This document shows, in pieces, positions 62,585 through 64,000 of a stretch of 64,000 bases of DNA. The translations under genes were made by a program, and so were the position numbers. The DNA comes from Ornithinibacillus halotolerans (GTDB lineage: Bacteria > Bacillota > Bacilli > Bacillales > Amphibacillaceae): positions 1 through 64,000 of the forward strand of contig NZ_BMEY01000014.1 of assembly GCF_014637405.1 (NCBI RefSeq), written 5' to 3'. Each line of letters begins with the position of its first letter. The first letter of the stretch is position 1. The notes under the pieces are model-generated. The model was not told the origin of the DNA and did no database searches. It worked only from the letters and a program-made list of their open reading frames with translations.

Positions 62585-63187
62585 ATGGCACGTTATACTG
62601 GTCCTGTATGGAAAAAATCACGTCGTCTTGGCATTTCATTAACTGGAACTGGCAAAGAGCTAGATAAACGCCCTTATGCTCCTGGGCAACATGGAGCAAA
62701 CCAACGCAGAAAGCTTTCTGAGTATGGTCTACAATTACAAGAAAAACAAAAACTACGCTTTATGTATGGATTGAACGAACGTCAATTCCGTACTCTATTT
62801 AATAAAGCTGGTAAAATGAAAGGTGTTCACGGTGAAAACTTCATGGTACTTCTTGAAACTCGCCTTGATAACCTAGTTTATCGTTTAGGTCTTGCACGTA
62901 CTCGCAGACAAGCACGTCAGCTTGTAAACCACGGTCACGTAACAGTTGATGGATCACGCGTTGATATTCCATCATTCTTAGTTAAACCTGGTCAAACAAT
63001 TGGTCTTCGCGAAAAATCAAGAAACCTTGATATCGTGAAAGAAGCAATTGAAGTGAATAACTTCGTACCAGAATATTTAACATTTGATGCTGATAAATTA
63101 GAAGGTACATTCAACCGTTTACCAGAACGTTCTGAATTACCATCTGAAATCACAGAACAGTTAATCGTTGAGTTCTACTCTCGTTAA
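62585..63187 (+). CDS. rpsD: 30S ribosomal protein S4
   Basis: Primary 16S rRNA-binding protein of the small subunit, needed for 30S assembly and decoding accuracy. The N-terminus [20 protein letters not shown] and the S4 RNA-binding domain ([26 protein letters not shown]...) are both intact. It lacks the N-terminal zinc cysteines, as in many Bacilli with a C-minus S4. 200 aa. AAAGGAGG lies about 9 bases before the ATG at 62585. It is monocistronic with a strong promoter, an autoregulatory leader and a terminator. Confidence 0.98.
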   Translation: MARYTGPVWKKSRRLGISLTGTGKELDKRPYAPGQHGANQRRKLSEYGLQLQEKQKLRFMYGLNERQFRTLFNKAGKMKGVHGENFMVLLETRLDNLVYRLGLARTRRQARQLVNHGHVTVDGSRVDIPSFLVKPGQTIGLREKSRNLDIVKEAIEVNNFVPEYLTFDADKLEGTFNRLPERSELPSEITEQLIVEFYSR

Positions 63188-63209
63188 GAGATTAATTCAA
63201 CCTACACAA

Positions 63210-63248
63210 AACCCAAAAGCTATTGTTTACAATTGCTTTTGGGTTTTT
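63210..63248 (+). terminator. Terminator after rpsD
   Basis: AACCCAAAAGC (63210-63220) pairs perfectly with GCTTTTGGGTT (63235-63245) and a T-run follows. Confidence 0.9.
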
Positions 63249-63367
63249 TTACGTACATTAAAAAACGAATACTTCTATTAATTCCTTAGAATGTACTTTC
63301 ATACGAACATATTTTTTAAATTTTCTTGAATTTATATTATAATTTTATATAGGAGGTGCGTACTACA

Positions 63368-63901
63368 ATGAAAAAACTAATTATTTTTTTAATTATAGTT
63401 GCAACTTTATCATTAGGTTATTTTGGATATCTTATTCTTTCTGATATGGAAAAAACAAATGAAAAGAGAATGACTGAATCTAATATTGAAGATATAAGAG
63501 ATTCTACTGGTGGTGCTAAAACAGATGAAGAAATTGCGGCATTTAAGGAACAAGGGTTAAACCCATTTGGTCAACATACACCACAAGATAAACTTACAGA
63601 TACCGACTATCAAGAGTACATCCATGGCATGAGCCACCAAAAAGTAAAAGCTGAACAAAAATGGGGATTCTACCAAATTAATGAGGAAAGAATTAATTGG
63701 TTACTAGAAGGACTTGATCTAGTAAAACTAAATCATGAGCATACGTATCGAACTATACTAGAAAAATGGGCAAAAGGAGATTTTTCAACAGCTGATGATG
63801 ACCATAATGCAATATGGCAATTACAAGGTGGTACGATAGGAAGAGCAACAGGTATACTATCTCCAGAAGAAGAAAAAGCATATATAAGAAGTCAAAGATA
63901 A
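63368..63901 (+). CDS. DUF6241 domain-containing membrane-anchored protein
   Basis: An N-terminal hydrophobic anchor or uncleaved signal (about 3-24, KLIIFLIIVATLSLGYFGYLIL) is followed by an extracytoplasmic domain. The DUF6241-type core is LTDTDYQEYIHGMSHQKVKAEQKWGFYQI..ERINWLL. The function is unknown. ATG 63368 has AGGAGG about 11 bases upstream. 177 aa. It is monocistronic, with a TATAAT-like promoter (63338-63343) and a strong terminator. No partner gene is visible before the window ends. Confidence 0.8.
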   Translation: MKKLIIFLIIVATLSLGYFGYLILSDMEKTNEKRMTESNIEDIRDSTGGAKTDEEIAAFKEQGLNPFGQHTPQDKLTDTDYQEYIHGMSHQKVKAEQKWGFYQINEERINWLLEGLDLVKLNHEHTYRTILEKWAKGDFSTADDDHNAIWQLQGGTIGRATGILSPEEEKAYIRSQR

Positions 63902-63923
63902 TGTGCAACTATCTCCTATATAC

Positions 63924-63963
63924 AAAAGCTGCTCAGCGGAACCAACCCACTAAGCAGCTTTTT
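63924..63963 (+). terminator. Terminator after the DUF6241 gene
   Basis: AAAAGCTGCT (63924-63933) pairs with AGCAGCTTTT (63953-63962) and T-rich sequence follows. The remaining bases to 64000 show nothing else. Confidence 0.85.
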
Positions 63964-64000
63964 ATTATTGATATCGAATTAAGAAGTACTTCTTCTTACC

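Overview
The window is a low-GC chromosomal segment from an endospore-forming member of the Bacillaceae. An Oceanobacillus/Virgibacillus/Ornithinibacillus-type organism is my guess from protein character. Gene order largely follows the Bacillus subtilis dnaI-to-rpsD region, read from dnaI leftmost to rpsD rightmost. Spore-former markers are ytrH/ytrI, gerW, an alpha/beta-type SASP and refZ. Most genes are on the minus strand.

Layout. 1-118: probable left end of an IS200-type element. 0.1-3.4 kb: dnaI, dnaB, nrdR and a 129-aa unknown. 3.5-11.1 kb: gapB, coaE, mutM, polA, phoR, phoP. 11.2-13.5 kb: an Msr-type antibiotic-resistance ABC-F gene with a long regulatory leader. It lies where mdh sits in B. 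subtilis and is followed by a tandem-repeat patch. 13.5-20.6 kb: central carbon genes icd, citZ, pyk and pfkA with ytvI and fxsA. 20.8-28.2 kb: accA, accD, a FadR-type regulator, malic enzyme ytsJ, and dnaE. 28.3-32.6 kb: ytrH, ytrI, nrnA, ytpI, ytoI and small proteins. 32.7-45.0 kb: a type IV pilus locus with pilD, a VanW/G5 protein, pilB, pilT, pilC, a major pilin, pilM, pilN, pilO, two prepilin-like proteins and a large pilin-like protein. 45.2-54.6 kb: ytkL, pspA, an Xaa-Pro peptidase, ald, a stress protein, ackA, ytxK, tpx, gerW, ytfI and a SASP. 54.7-64 kb: thiI, nifZ, ezrA, refZ, a free-Met-R-SO reductase, dgcP, rpsD with its leader, and a DUF6241 protein.

Most interesting points. (1) The Msr-type gene has a consensus-like promoter and a 10-codon leader ORF encoding MRLRFPTLNS, nearly identical to the macrolide-stalling part of the ErmD leader as I remember it. 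Then come two terminator-like hairpins and a second 6-codon ORF, MTLLFY, reminiscent of the MsrD leader MYLIFM, with competing RNA arms before the gene. This looks like a compound macrolide-sensing attenuator. (2) The type IV pilus locus has its own extension and retraction motors, a probable tip protein and a VanW/G5 protein, and is not a plain ComG-type competence cluster. (3) A perfect FadR-like palindrome sits at the start of the ytsJ-fadR-accDA operon. (4) The thiol peroxidase lacks its resolving cysteine.

Starts were chosen by Shine-Dalgarno spacing and family alignment from memory. Many are internal to the longest open frame. Nothing was searched against a database.
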